From positions 1-11,280 of the forward strand of contig RFJD01000569.1 of assembly GCA_003695015.1 (NCBI GenBank): a stretch of 11,280 nt of DNA, read 5' to 3'. Below are positions 1-6,644 of the stretch, piece by piece; the first letter of the stretch is position 1, and each line of letters starts with the position of its first letter. Origin of the DNA: Verrucomicrobiota bacterium. GTDB lineage: Bacteria > Verrucomicrobiota > Verrucomicrobiia > Limisphaerales > J093. Position numbers and translations under genes: made by a program. The notes beneath the pieces were generated by a model that was given only the letters and a program-made list of their open reading frames with translations, was not told where the DNA came from and made no database searches.

Positions 1-803
1 TCCTCAACGGCTTCGGCCGGTTCGTGGGCGTTTTGGTGCTGGTGACCTGGCTTGGCTGGCAGGCCGTCGGGGCCGTGACCGCGGCGTTGATCGGCTTCTG
101 GACGTGTGTGGGCGTGGCGTTGTGGCAGACCCGCACGGTGGTGACCGGTCCGGGGGCGCCGGTCGATTGGCGCGGCCTGCTGGCCCGGGTGGTCCCGCTG
201 AGTCTCGGGTTGGGCGCAAGCCAGTTCGTCATGGCGGCCGACATGCTCGTCGTCAAGGGCGTCTGGCCCGAGGAAACGGTCGGTTACTACGCCGCCGCCG
301 GCACCATCGGCCGGGCGCTGGTCTATTTCACCGTGCCGCTGGTGTCGGTGATGTTCCCGAAAGTGGTGCGCAGCGCGGTCCTCTCGCAGGAAACCGGCGT
401 GATGGCGCTGGCCCTGGGGGCGACGGCCCTGATGGGCGGGGCGGCGGCCCTGGCCTGCACGTTGTTTCCCTCGCTGCCCCTCCGGATCATGTATCCGAAC
501 GAGTTTCTCGTCGTGACGCCACTGGTGCCCTGGTTCGCTTGGTGCATGCTGCCGTTGACCCTGGCCAACGTGCTGGTGGGCAACCTGCTGGCCCGGCGGC
601 GGTTCGAATCGGTCCCCTGGCTGGTGCTGGTGGCCCTGGGCTACGGGCTGACGCTGATGCTCCGGGCCGACGAGATGCGCACGGCCCCGCAGGAAACCGC
701 CTTCCGCATCGTGCTGCAGACGCTGGGCTTCTACAGCCTGCTGCTCTTTGGCGTGGCGGCATGGTTCACCTGGCGGCGAAAGGGACAGGAACCATCTGTT
801 TGA
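1..803 (+). CDS. Polysaccharide (Wzx/MATE-like) flippase, 3' part, cut by left edge
   Basis: The reading frame is open from base 3 to a TGA at 801-803, giving 267 visible residues; the true start lies to the left of the window. The protein is strongly hydrophobic with about seven membrane segments separated by short basic loops, and it ends in a basic tail (WRRKGQEPSV). The stretch around ADMLVVKGVW...ETVGYYAAAGTIGRA and the following TVPLVSVMFPKVV resemble the C-terminal half of oligosaccharide flippases of the MOP superfamily (Polysacc_synt type), in which a membrane Asp and a GYYAAA-like helix are typical. The expected role is moving undecaprenyl-linked glycan units across the inner membrane for exopolysaccharide or O-antigen. 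It converges on a membrane glycosyltransferase encoded on the other strand. The specific glycan cannot be told. Family assignment is fairly sure; a MATE-type exporter is the main alternative. Confidence 0.8.
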   Translation, partial: LNGFGRFVGVLVLVTWLGWQAVGAVTAALIGFWTCVGVALWQTRTVVTGPGAPVDWRGLLARVVPLSLGLGASQFVMAADMLVVKGVWPEETVGYYAAAGTIGRALVYFTVPLVSVMFPKVVRSAVLSQETGVMALALGATALMGGAAALACTLFPSLPLRIMYPNEFLVVTPLVPWFAWCMLPLTLANVLVGNLLARRRFESVPWLVLVALGYGLTLMLRADEMRTAPQETAFRIVLQTLGFYSLLLFGVAAWFTWRRKGQEPSV

Positions 804-860
804 GGTCGCCTCCTCGGCGCAGTCAGGCGGAGGTTTCAGTGGCTTGGCTGGGTGGCCGCG

Positions 861-893
861 AGGCGATAAGGCGATCTGCCTTCGGCTTCGCCT
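861..893. terminator. Nested stem-loop between convergent genes, possible bidirectional terminator
   Basis: Between the flippase stop (803) and the glycosyltransferase stop (951), AAGGC 868-872 pairs with GCCTT 878-882, and outside it AGGCGA 861-866 pairs with TCGCCT 888-893. A second small palindrome, CCTGATGTCAGG, follows at 891-902. The place between two convergent genes suits a bidirectional terminator, but there is no T-run, so this is a structural guess. The rest of the 804-950 gap shows nothing else. Confidence 0.35.
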
Positions 894-950
894 GATGTCA
901 GGACGGGCAAGTCAGGCCGGTCATGGTCGCCGGGCCCGGCGATCCGCGCC

Positions 951-2525
951 TCATCCCGGTCCCATTGGTGGATTGACAAAAGGTGATCCGTTGTCTCTCG
1001 GGTCCCGCTCCCTTTCTGAAGCGAAAGGATTCTCCTCATGGTAGTGCGTGGCTATGTCCCGACGGAAATAGAGCAGGAACTGGTCGGCTTGAAAAACCAA
1101 CTGATACTGCTGATCCAGAATGCTCCTTACACTTTCCGTCACCAAACTCGAGGGAATGTACACGGCGCCTGGACGCCAGCGGGTGATGTCGGCTGCCACC
1201 TCATCCCCAACATTGGGATTCAGTCGAATCCGCTTTCCTGGCAACACCGTGGTCCAAGGTGGGGTCAGCATCCCGGCCTGAAAAGCGGGCATGGCGCCCA
1301 AGGAGAACGCCCAATCTGACCACCGCTTGCAGTATTGCATTCGGTGCAGCACCTCCCGTTCGTGCGGCAAGTCCCTCACATGAAGTCGTCGGAGTCCGTG
1401 TATGAGCTCTGCCGGCGCCGCCAGCAAACCGTAGAAGAGGGCGCCGATTCCTGCCAGCCAGCCCAAAGTCAACGGCGGCATCTCACCGCGTCCCCACCAG
1501 CGGGCCAGCGCGTCCCAGCCGGCCTGAACAGAGACCGCGGCGAGGATCGTGGCGGGCACGACCATGTGAACCATGTAATACCCCTTGGCTGGCCGATGAA
1601 CTTGGAGGATCGCCAGCGTCATGATGATGTTCACCAAGAAGGGGAAGCCCCGGACCCACTGCCGCCGGTTGGCCGCCACGGGAAAGGAAGCCGCCAACGC
1701 CCAGAGTGCAGGGTTGGAGCCGAACCAGGCCCACTGAAAATGGAGGTCGTGTGCGAAAGCCGCTCTCATCTCGGGACTGAAATGGGTCCACAATCCTTGC
1801 AGTTCGCCCGGCCAACAGAGGGCGACGGCGAGGAAGGAGATGACGACGACCAAGGCAAAAGCTGCCATGCGAAGCAGTCGCCCCCACCACCCCTCCTGCG
1901 CGTATTCATCGGGGTTTCGCAGCGCGAGGATGACCGCACAGGCCGGACCGTACAGCAGCGCGGTCATCTTGACTTGTGCCGCAATCCCCATGGCCGCTCC
2001 AGCCAAAAGCGGCGCCCAGCGAACGGGGACACGGCGCCAGCCTGCAAGGCAAACGGCTGTCATGCCGGCCGCCGCGGCGGGAACAATCAACTGGGAGGAT
2101 ATCGCCAAAGGGAGGAACGGATCGCTCGCAAACATGAGAAGCAAAGCCACGGACACCCCCACCGGGCCGGCGATGCCGCGGACGCAACAGCATGCGACGC
2201 ACCAACCTACCGCAAGAGCTGCCGCCAGAGATAACAGGCAGCCCCAGGCAGCCTTCTCGCCACCCAGCCGGAACAGCAGGCTCAACACCCAGGTGTGTAA
2301 TGGCGGTTGGTCATTCCAAATATCCCGGTACAGGGTCCAACCGCGGTTTACCATCCGGGCTTTTTGCAACTCCCAGCCATGGTCCAACCCCAACGGGTAA
2401 CGCAGATCCAACGGCGGCCCTGCCGTCAGCACCAAGAGCGCGAAGAGGAGCAATACGGCACCCACCAGCCACCAACCGTCAAGGCGGCCGGGGCGGCTCG
2501 CTATGTTTTCCTCCGGTTCCGCCAC
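951..2525 (-). CDS. GT39/ArnT-like (GT-C fold) membrane glycosyltransferase
   Basis: A 524-residue polytopic membrane protein, counted from a GTG at 2525. After a first membrane helix (about residues 18-36) comes the first periplasmic loop of GT-C enzymes: GLDHGWELQKAR at 46-57, then GWTLYRDIWNDQPPLHTW at 62-79. This matches the Asp, A...G..LY.D and PPL pattern of PMT/ArnT-type transferases, which move a sugar from a polyprenyl-phosphate donor to a protein or lipid on the outer face of the membrane. The usual DE pair reads DH, so the Asp is kept and the Glu is not. Several more membrane segments follow, then a soluble C-terminal part (about the last 110 residues) with no recognised motif. It is the last gene of a four-gene cluster and overlaps the MauE-like gene by 25 bp from this start. 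An ATG at 2591 would add 22 residues and extend the overlap to 91 bp; neither start has a clear Shine-Dalgarno sequence. Donor and acceptor are unknown. Confidence 0.75.
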   Translation of the reverse strand: MAEPEENIASRPGRLDGWWLVGAVLLLFALLVLTAGPPLDLRYPLGLDHGWELQKARMVNRGWTLYRDIWNDQPPLHTWVLSLLFRLGGEKAAWGCLLSLAAALAVGWCVACCCVRGIAGPVGVSVALLLMFASDPFLPLAISSQLIVPAAAAGMTAVCLAGWRRVPVRWAPLLAGAAMGIAAQVKMTALLYGPACAVILALRNPDEYAQEGWWGRLLRMAAFALVVVISFLAVALCWPGELQGLWTHFSPEMRAAFAHDLHFQWAWFGSNPALWALAASFPVAANRRQWVRGFPFLVNIIMTLAILQVHRPAKGYYMVHMVVPATILAAVSVQAGWDALARWWGRGEMPPLTLGWLAGIGALFYGLLAAPAELIHGLRRLHVRDLPHEREVLHRMQYCKRWSDWAFSLGAMPAFQAGMLTPPWTTVLPGKRIRLNPNVGDEVAADITRWRPGAVYIPSSLVTESVRSILDQQYQLVFQADQFLLYFRRDIATHYHEENPFASERERDPRDNGSPFVNPPMGPG

Positions 2526-2956
2526 GAGAGCAGGACCGCGCTCGGCACCGTCAGGAACAAGATCACCAGATGCTTCAGGATGGTCACCCATTGCGCATCC
2601 AACCCCAGCAGGCTTGCTGCATTGTGCAAGCAGGCACATCCACTTGGCGTTGGGAAGAGCCAGCGGCTGAGCTGATAAGCTGCGAACGCTGTGCCGACGA
2701 GCAGCACGCACGCCAACCTCAGACTCTCCTTGGTGGGAGAAACCGCCAAAACGCCCGTGGCCAATAAGAGAAAGGCTGCCAAGCGGACTGCCTGACGCTC
2801 TGAAAGGAAAAACAGCACCGGATCCGGTCTGGCTAGAATTCGCTCAGAATTCTCCGGCGCCCACAGTTCCAACAAGGCCAGAGCCAAGCCCAACGCGCCG
2901 ACAACCAACAGGTATCGGCGGGCTGGTCGCGGGTGGTCTGCCGATGACAGCCGCAT
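2501..2956 (-). CDS. MauE/DoxX-like redox-associated membrane protein
   Basis: 151 residues with four predicted membrane segments (about 15-33, 57-72, 80-96 and 125-145). A periplasmic-type motif, SGCACLHNAASLL, lies at 105-117, with Cys107 and Cys109 forming a CxC pair. The PDPV...R...A motif near 44-60, the basic C-terminus and this C-x-C-L-x-N loop match a MauE/DoxX-like group common in Planctomycetota and Verrucomicrobiota. MauE itself is needed for maturing the disulfide-rich subunit of methylamine dehydrogenase, so a role in passing electrons or disulfides to exported proteins is plausible. The ATG at 2956 is the only good start and lacks a clear ribosome binding site. The gene lies 89 bp behind a small Cys-rich exported protein and its 3' end overlaps the glycosyltransferase start, which suggests translational coupling. 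The family call rests on pattern; the partner is inferred. Confidence 0.7.
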   Translation of the reverse strand: MRLSSADHPRPARRYLLVVGALGLALALLELWAPENSERILARPDPVLFFLSERQAVRLAAFLLLATGVLAVSPTKESLRLACVLLVGTAFAAYQLSRWLFPTPSGCACLHNAASLLGLDAQWVTILKHLVILFLTVPSAVLLSWRNRRKT

Positions 2957-3045
2957 CGCGTACTTGCCGTATGAACGTCGAGATCAGGCGTTGCCAGAAG
3001 AGCGTTGTTTTGCGAGCAGCCGGAATGCCTCCCAGTCCGTGGGGC

Positions 3046-3423
3046 TCAAGGACAGTGCGTCGGGTCGTCGACCGCCTCCCATTGATCGAAATTGTAGATT
3101 GTGTATGGGCCGTATTGTTGACTGACCAGGCAGACCAACGGGTCCGATCCGCATTGGCCGTGGTATTCGTACCACGTGATGTTTTCAGTCTTTGTGTGAG
3201 TGCACGTTTGACCTGTTTCCGCGGTCCCCGAGTTGCAACTCCGCAGAGAAGGATTGAAGTAACGCATCACGCATGGATCACCCGGGCGGCCGCCCTGACA
3301 AGCGACCGCCGGTAGCGGGTCCAGAGTGGTGATGATGGTGTAGTCGTAGCAGGCAGCCAGGACGGAAACGACGCCCAACGCGCCGGCCACGATGCCGTGC
3401 AGGATTGACTTTCGGTGTTTCAT
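3046..3423 (-). CDS. Small Cys-rich exported protein or lipoprotein, function unknown
   Basis: 125 residues from the ATG at 3423, 10 bp after the stop of the preceding gene. In-frame codons extend upstream to 3498, but that would overlap the upstream gene, and the charged-plus-hydrophobic signal sequence begins at MKHRKSILHG. A basic start, a hydrophobic stretch (about 8-24) and LAAC at 22-25 form an acceptable lipobox, so Cys25 may be lipidated; simple cleavage near AC-YD is the alternative. The mature part has seven more cysteines, at 42, 51, 63, 74, 91, 98 and 124, in a short Gly/Pro/Thr-rich chain, which suggests a disulfide-stabilised extracytoplasmic fold. I do not recognise the family. 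The size and layout (leader plus Cys-rich tail, beside a MauE-like gene) recall the small NVEALA-type exported proteins of Bacteroidetes in architecture only; no NVEALA motif is present. Confidence 0.7.
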   Translation of the reverse strand: MKHRKSILHGIVAGALGVVSVLAACYDYTIITTLDPLPAVACQGGRPGDPCVMRYFNPSLRSCNSGTAETGQTCTHTKTENITWYEYHGQCGSDPLVCLVSQQYGPYTIYNFDQWEAVDDPTHCP

Positions 3424-3433
3424 TGCTCGCGTG

Positions 3434-4810
3434 TCATTCGGGGTGACGGGTTTTGCGCAGCCGATGCACGATGGCGAGAGCCACCGTGGCGGTGACAACC
3501 AAGAGAAAAGTCAAACGAAGTGGCGGCCAGGATTGGCGTTCCTTGAGGCTGGCAAGCATTAACTTCTGATCCGCATCTGTCGCACGAAATGCGTATTGGA
3601 CCATCGGTGCTTCGAACGGCGGCCAATTGGTGCTGGTGTAGGTGGCCAGGGTGGCGTTGCCGAGCCGGCGTCCGTCGGTGACGCTGGTGGGCGTCATGAT
3701 CGCGGGCACAAAGGTCTGTCGGTCCGTCGTGGTCCGCGCCTTGGTCACTTGAATGTGCACTTCGGAGAAAACGCGTTCCGGTTCCTGCTGCCCTGGCGGG
3801 GGCGGCGTGTATTGGCGAAACCTGGCCCGGCGGGGCAGTTGGATCCCGTCCACCGTCATGGTCTCGAGGACCTCGTAATCCGCGCGCCGCCGCCCCTGGC
3901 CGGCCGGGTCGGCCGAAGGCAGGCGCTTCAATCCTTGCGTGGGGTCAAAGACCCAAGCCACGCCTTCCGACAGGATCTCGGCGCGCCGAATCAGGGGGTG
4001 GTCACCGCCCATCCACTCGATGCGGGAGGGGAAGGACACCTCGTCCAACAGGGAGATGGGAATCGGCGTCGGCCAAAGCGGAGGCATCCGGATCGGCGGC
4101 GCTTCATCTTTGAGGTGGGGACCGGCAGCAAAGGCCAGCCAGAGGGGCGGCAGCGTTGGCTCGGCCACCGCCAGTGGCACGGACTCGTAGCTCAGATAAC
4201 CGTTGTCCGCAAGGTGGATCACGCCGTTATCAGTCCGGTGGGACTGCCTCCCGGTGCGGTGGTAAACGTACTGCTGTCGGCCGTCGAACCCCGCCTCGAC
4301 GTAGCGCGTTTCCGGTGCGGTTTGTTCGAACAGGGGAACCAGCCGGATGAAGTACCGCCGGTCCGCCACCGTCACGGTGAACCGGTACCGAAACTCCTTG
4401 TGGGGAGCGGCGTCGGCTTCGTCGTCGTAGCGTGGAACCGGCCGGGTGTCGTGGACCAGCCGGACGGCTTCGCCCTCGACTTCCAAGGTGAAGGGCGCGG
4501 GCGCCGCGGGCGAGCCGGCGTGGCCGACTCCGCACGCGAAAGCCAGCAGCCCCACTGTCAGGGAAAGCGGACGCCATCCGGGGGTCCGGCTTCTGGCGAA
4601 GCCGCGGTCCCGACGGCGCCGGTGAGGAGGTCCGAAAGGTGCATCTTCAGGCGCGGCAGGGTGGGGGCGGGTTGTTGGCGTCGGCCTGCCCAGCCCGGCC
4701 GGAGTCGGTCCTGCGGTTGTGAAGGCGCTTTCGGGGGGAGACACTGCGCCAGCGAATCCAGTCGGTCCGCCAGTTGGCCTGCTCTCGTTCCGGAGCTTCA
4801 TCGTTTTCAT
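3434..4810 (-). CDS. Exported or membrane-anchored protein of unknown function, first gene of the cluster
   Basis: 458 residues from the ATG at 4810; a second ATG at 4801 is equally possible. Residues 1-80 are rich in Pro, Thr, Ala and Arg and look disordered. A signal-like hydrophobic stretch follows at about 80-96 (PLSLTVGLLAFACGVGHAGS), with a possible cleavage after GHA at 98. The main domain (about 105-430) alternates hydrophobic and polar residues as a beta-rich protein would, with stretches such as YVEAGFDGRQQYVYHRTG and DYEVLETMTVDGIQLP. The latter vaguely resembles LolA-like lipoprotein-carrier domains, but this is weak. A membrane helix at about 433-449 and a basic tail (HRLRKTRHPE) end the protein, which would anchor it in the inner membrane. 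The reading frame on the other strand is a shadow: this strand gives the balanced composition and the membrane signals. Function unknown; the 80-residue extension before the signal is odd and the start may be wrong. Confidence 0.65.
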   Translation of the reverse strand: MKTMKLRNESRPTGGPTGFAGAVSPPESAFTTAGPTPAGLGRPTPTTRPHPAAPEDAPFGPPHRRRRDRGFARSRTPGWRPLSLTVGLLAFACGVGHAGSPAAPAPFTLEVEGEAVRLVHDTRPVPRYDDEADAAPHKEFRYRFTVTVADRRYFIRLVPLFEQTAPETRYVEAGFDGRQQYVYHRTGRQSHRTDNGVIHLADNGYLSYESVPLAVAEPTLPPLWLAFAAGPHLKDEAPPIRMPPLWPTPIPISLLDEVSFPSRIEWMGGDHPLIRRAEILSEGVAWVFDPTQGLKRLPSADPAGQGRRRADYEVLETMTVDGIQLPRRARFRQYTPPPPGQQEPERVFSEVHIQVTKARTTTDRQTFVPAIMTPTSVTDGRRLGNATLATYTSTNWPPFEAPMVQYAFRATDADQKLMLASLKERQSWPPLRLTFLLVVTATVALAIVHRLRKTRHPE

Positions 4811-4819
4811 CGTCTTTCG

Positions 4820-4849
4820 ACGGCTTGGACGGCTTGGGCGGCTTGGACG
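4820..4849. repeat. 9-bp tandem repeat, 3.3 copies, in the presumed 5' leader
   Basis: ACGGCTTGG at 4820-4828 and again at 4829-4837, then GCGGCTTGG at 4838-4846, then ACG. On the minus strand this reads as CCAAGCCGT units ending 9 bp before the first ATG of the gene at 4810, so it would lie in the leader of that transcript, downstream of the candidate promoter. Confidence 0.8.
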
Positions 4850-4875
4850 TTAGAGTGACTACTGATGGCTGTCAA
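4847..4875 (-). promoter_or_regulatory. Candidate sigma70-type promoter for the four-gene minus-strand cluster
   Basis: On the minus strand a perfect TTGACA (4875-4870) is followed after 17 bp by TAACGT (4852-4847), which matches TATAAT at 3 of 6 positions; TCTAAC, with a 15-bp spacer, is an alternative -10. Transcription would begin near 4840, about 30 bp before the ATG at 4810, and run through the 9-bp repeats. The -35 element is strong and the -10 is weak. Confidence 0.4.
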
Positions 4876-5021
4876 GCTGGATTCTAACCAGTGTGCCGGT
4901 TTGCCCATCACCCGGCGGAGCGGGGAAGGAAGCCATCCAAGGCACTGAGGTTGGGACCGTTTTGGGCGAGGTGCCGCAGGGGGCCTTAACCGGGGCGCGC
5001 TTGTGCGCGAGATGAGGCGGG

Positions 5022-5096
5022 TGGTGGGCTGGCTCGGACTCGAACCGAGAACCAACGGCTTAAAAGGCCGCTGCTCTACCATTGAGCTACCAGCCC
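5022..5096 (-). tRNA. tRNA-Lys, anticodon TTT, with encoded CCA
   Basis: Read on the minus strand, the sequence folds into a full cloverleaf of 72 nt plus CCA. The acceptor stem GGGCTGG pairs with CCAGCCC; the D stem is GCTC/GAGC; the anticodon stem GCGGC/GCCGT has one G-T pair and loop CTTTTAA; the variable loop is TGGTT; the T stem CTCGG/CCGAG has loop TTCGAGT; the discriminator base is A. The anticodon TTT lies at 5062-5064 and reads Lys codons AAA and AAG. The CCA end is encoded at 5022-5024. It stands alone between two divergent protein-coding units. A small stem (CGCGC/GCGCG, 4996-5009) follows its 3' end, without a T-run. Confidence 0.95.
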
Positions 5097-5126
5097 GGCG
5101 GGGTCCCCGACCTCCGAAGGGCCGTT

Positions 5127-5155
5127 ACGATGCCGCCGTTGCGGCGGGTTGGCAA
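5127..5155 (-). promoter_or_regulatory. Weak candidate promoter for tRNA-Lys
   Basis: On the minus strand TTGCCA (5155-5150, five of six matches to TTGACA) is followed after 17 bp by CATCGT (5132-5127, three of six). This places a transcription start about 25 bp before the tRNA. TTGCCA is also one arm of a 6-bp inverted repeat (5150-5155 with 5162-5167). Confidence 0.3.
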
Positions 5156-5271
5156 GCTGTTTTGCCACTCCGATCGCATGCACGGACGCGCCGCCCGACT
5201 CGCGGCTGGTCAGGTTGACGTCCCGCGCCCGGGCGGACGGCTGGCGGCGGTCGTGGTCCGAAGGGATGGGC

Positions 5272-5300
5272 TTGCCTGGTGCGGAGGGGCTGGCTAACGT
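5272..5300 (+). promoter_or_regulatory. Weak candidate promoter for the protease-acetyltransferase pair
   Basis: TTGCCT (5272-5277) is followed after 17 bp by TAACGT (5295-5300). The -10-like hexamer and the spacing are the same as in the candidate promoter of the four-gene cluster on the other strand. Both elements match the sigma70 consensus only in part. The rest of 5097-5366 holds a CGCCCGGGCG palindrome at 5226-5235 and no gene that I can support. Confidence 0.3.
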
Positions 5301-5366
5301 TCCCGCAGGTCCTCACCCGGAGCATGGCCCTGGACAAGGGTGCGGGGGGGCTGATTGCGCAGCGGG

Positions 5367-6035
5367 ATGAAGTGGTTGACCGACATGTTCAAGGAGTCCC
5401 CGGTGTGGCCCCGGGTGTTGCCGTTCGTGATCTTCGTGGCCCTGACCGGGCTGCAGGATGTGTTCGGGGAGGCCGGGCGGTACTGGGTTTACTTCGGCAA
5501 GACGCTGGTGGGCGCCTGGCTGGTGTGGCTGATGCGGCCCTTCGTCGAGGAAATGCGGTGGGCGTGGAGCTGGGAGGCGCTGGCGGCCGGTGTGCTGGTG
5601 TTCGTGATCTGGGTGGGGCTGGATCCCTGGTACCCGAAGCTGGGCGGCGCCGGCGAGCCGTGGAATCCGTTCGCCTGTTTCGGCGAGGGGGCGGCGCTGG
5701 GCTGGTTTTTCTTCCTGGTCCGGTTGCTGGGTTCGAGTCTGGTGGTGCCGCCGCTGGAGGAGACGTTCTACCGGTCGTTCGTGTATCGATGGGTGGCCAA
5801 GGCGGACTTCATGGCGGTGCCGTTGAAGCACTTTGGTTGGACGCCGCTGCTGGTGACCTCCGGCCTGTTCGGCTTCGTGCATCACCAGTGGCTGGCGGGC
5901 ATCTTGTGCGGGTTGATCTACCAGGGGCTGGTGATCCGGAAGAACCGGCTGGGGGACGCGATGACCGCCCACGCGATCACCAACTTCCTGCTGGGATTGT
6001 GGGTGATCGCCCGACCCGCCTGGCATTTTTGGTGA
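5367..6035 (+). CDS. CPBP/CAAX-type intramembrane protease, exosortase-associated type
   Basis: 222 residues from the ATG at 5367; a TTG at 5355 and an ATG at 5385 are alternatives. The protein is polytopic, with the three marks of CPBP (Abi/CAAX) intramembrane glutamic proteases: Glu131-Glu132 with Arg136 in EETFYR, Phe168 to His172 in FGFVH, and His202 to Asn206 in HAITN. These residues form the membrane-embedded active site in Rce1-type enzymes. Length and motif spacing fit the CAAX-protease-related group (TIGR03008) that occurs in genomes with exosortase/PEP-CTERM sorting, where it may process or protect sorted proteins; its substrate is unknown. No exosortase or PEP-CTERM protein lies in the window. 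A GNAT gene follows after 20 bp and is probably co-transcribed. The CPBP call is firm; the exosortase subgroup is likely. Confidence 0.85.
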   Translation: MKWLTDMFKESPVWPRVLPFVIFVALTGLQDVFGEAGRYWVYFGKTLVGAWLVWLMRPFVEEMRWAWSWEALAAGVLVFVIWVGLDPWYPKLGGAGEPWNPFACFGEGAALGWFFFLVRLLGSSLVVPPLEETFYRSFVYRWVAKADFMAVPLKHFGWTPLLVTSGLFGFVHHQWLAGILCGLIYQGLVIRKNRLGDAMTAHAITNFLLGLWVIARPAWHFW

Positions 6036-6055
6036 GAAGCGGAGGAACCGTTCGG

Positions 6056-6625
6056 ATGAAGGACATTTTCGCCCGGACACAGCCGGTGTTGGAGGGCCGC
6101 CTGCTGCGGCTGCGGCCGTTGCGGGAGGAGGATGCCGCCCGCGTGGCGGAGTTGGGCGGGGCGCGGGAGATTGCCGACACGACGATTTCGGTGCCGCATC
6201 CGTTCACGGAAGAGCTGGCGCGGGATTGGATCCGTCGCGTGGACGAGGATTGGCGGGCCGGACGCGGTCTGGCTTACGGGATGGAGCGGATCGAGGACGG
6301 CGGTCTGGTGGGGGTGATCGTGTTGCGGGATCTGGATTGGGAACACCTGCAGGGCGAGGTGAGTTTCTGGGTGGGACGGCCCTTCTGGGGGCACGGTTAT
6401 GCGGAAGAAGCCGTTCGTCTGTTGCTCCCGCTGGCTTTCGGTCCGTTGGCGCTGAACCGGCTTTACGCGCATCACATGGTGCGCAACCCGGCTTCGGGGC
6501 GGGTGCTGGAAAAGGCGGGTTTCCGGCGGGAAGGGCTCATGCGCCAGCGGGCACGGAAATGGGGGGTGTTCGAGGACGTGGTCCTGCTGGCGCTGTTGCG
6601 GGAAGAGTGGCAGGCGGGTTCCTGA
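6056..6625 (+). CDS. GNAT-family N-acetyltransferase, RimJ/RimL-like
   Basis: 189 residues. The ATG at 6056 is preceded by GGAGG at 6041-6045, the clearest ribosome binding site in the window; in-frame codons further upstream only overlap the protease gene. The start, LEGRLLRLRPLREEDA, is the usual first strand of RimJ/RimL and Acetyltransf_3-type proteins. The acetyl-CoA loop is RPFWGHGYA at 108-116, matching the R/Q-x-x-G-x-G/A signature, after a typical GEVSFWVG strand. NPASGRVLEKAGFRREG is the standard C-terminal motif. Such enzymes acetylate ribosomal protein N-termini, amino acids or small amines; the substrate here is not known. It is probably transcribed with the CPBP protease. It converges on the HAD gene with a 19-bp gap. 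Confidence 0.9.
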   Translation: MKDIFARTQPVLEGRLLRLRPLREEDAARVAELGGAREIADTTISVPHPFTEELARDWIRRVDEDWRAGRGLAYGMERIEDGGLVGVIVLRDLDWEHLQGEVSFWVGRPFWGHGYAEEAVRLLLPLAFGPLALNRLYAHHMVRNPASGRVLEKAGFRREGLMRQRARKWGVFEDVVLLALLREEWQAGS

Positions 6626-6644
6626 GGAGGAGAAGGGGGTCCGC

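Noticed and set aside
2984..3175. 63-codon minus-strand frame whose end (SPTDWEAFRLLAKQR) looks protein-like, possible frameshifted tail of the Cys-rich gene
   Set aside because: Most of it is a shadow of the Cys-rich gene, and there is no start or partner to support a frameshift; the end covers only about 60 bp of intergenic DNA.
3596..4858. 420-codon plus-strand frame opposite the first cluster gene
   Set aside because: Composition is that of an antisense shadow (Gly/Arg/Val/His-rich), while the minus strand gives a signal-like segment, a beta-like domain and a terminal anchor.
4807..5082. 91-codon minus-strand frame through tRNA-Lys and the 9-bp repeats
   Set aside because: It includes most of a complete tRNA gene and low-complexity repeats (QAV units), and has no recognisable domain.
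5279..6055. Extension of the GNAT frame to 5279
   Set aside because: It overlaps the protease gene out of frame; the ATG at 6056 has a good GGAGG and the GNAT fold begins there.
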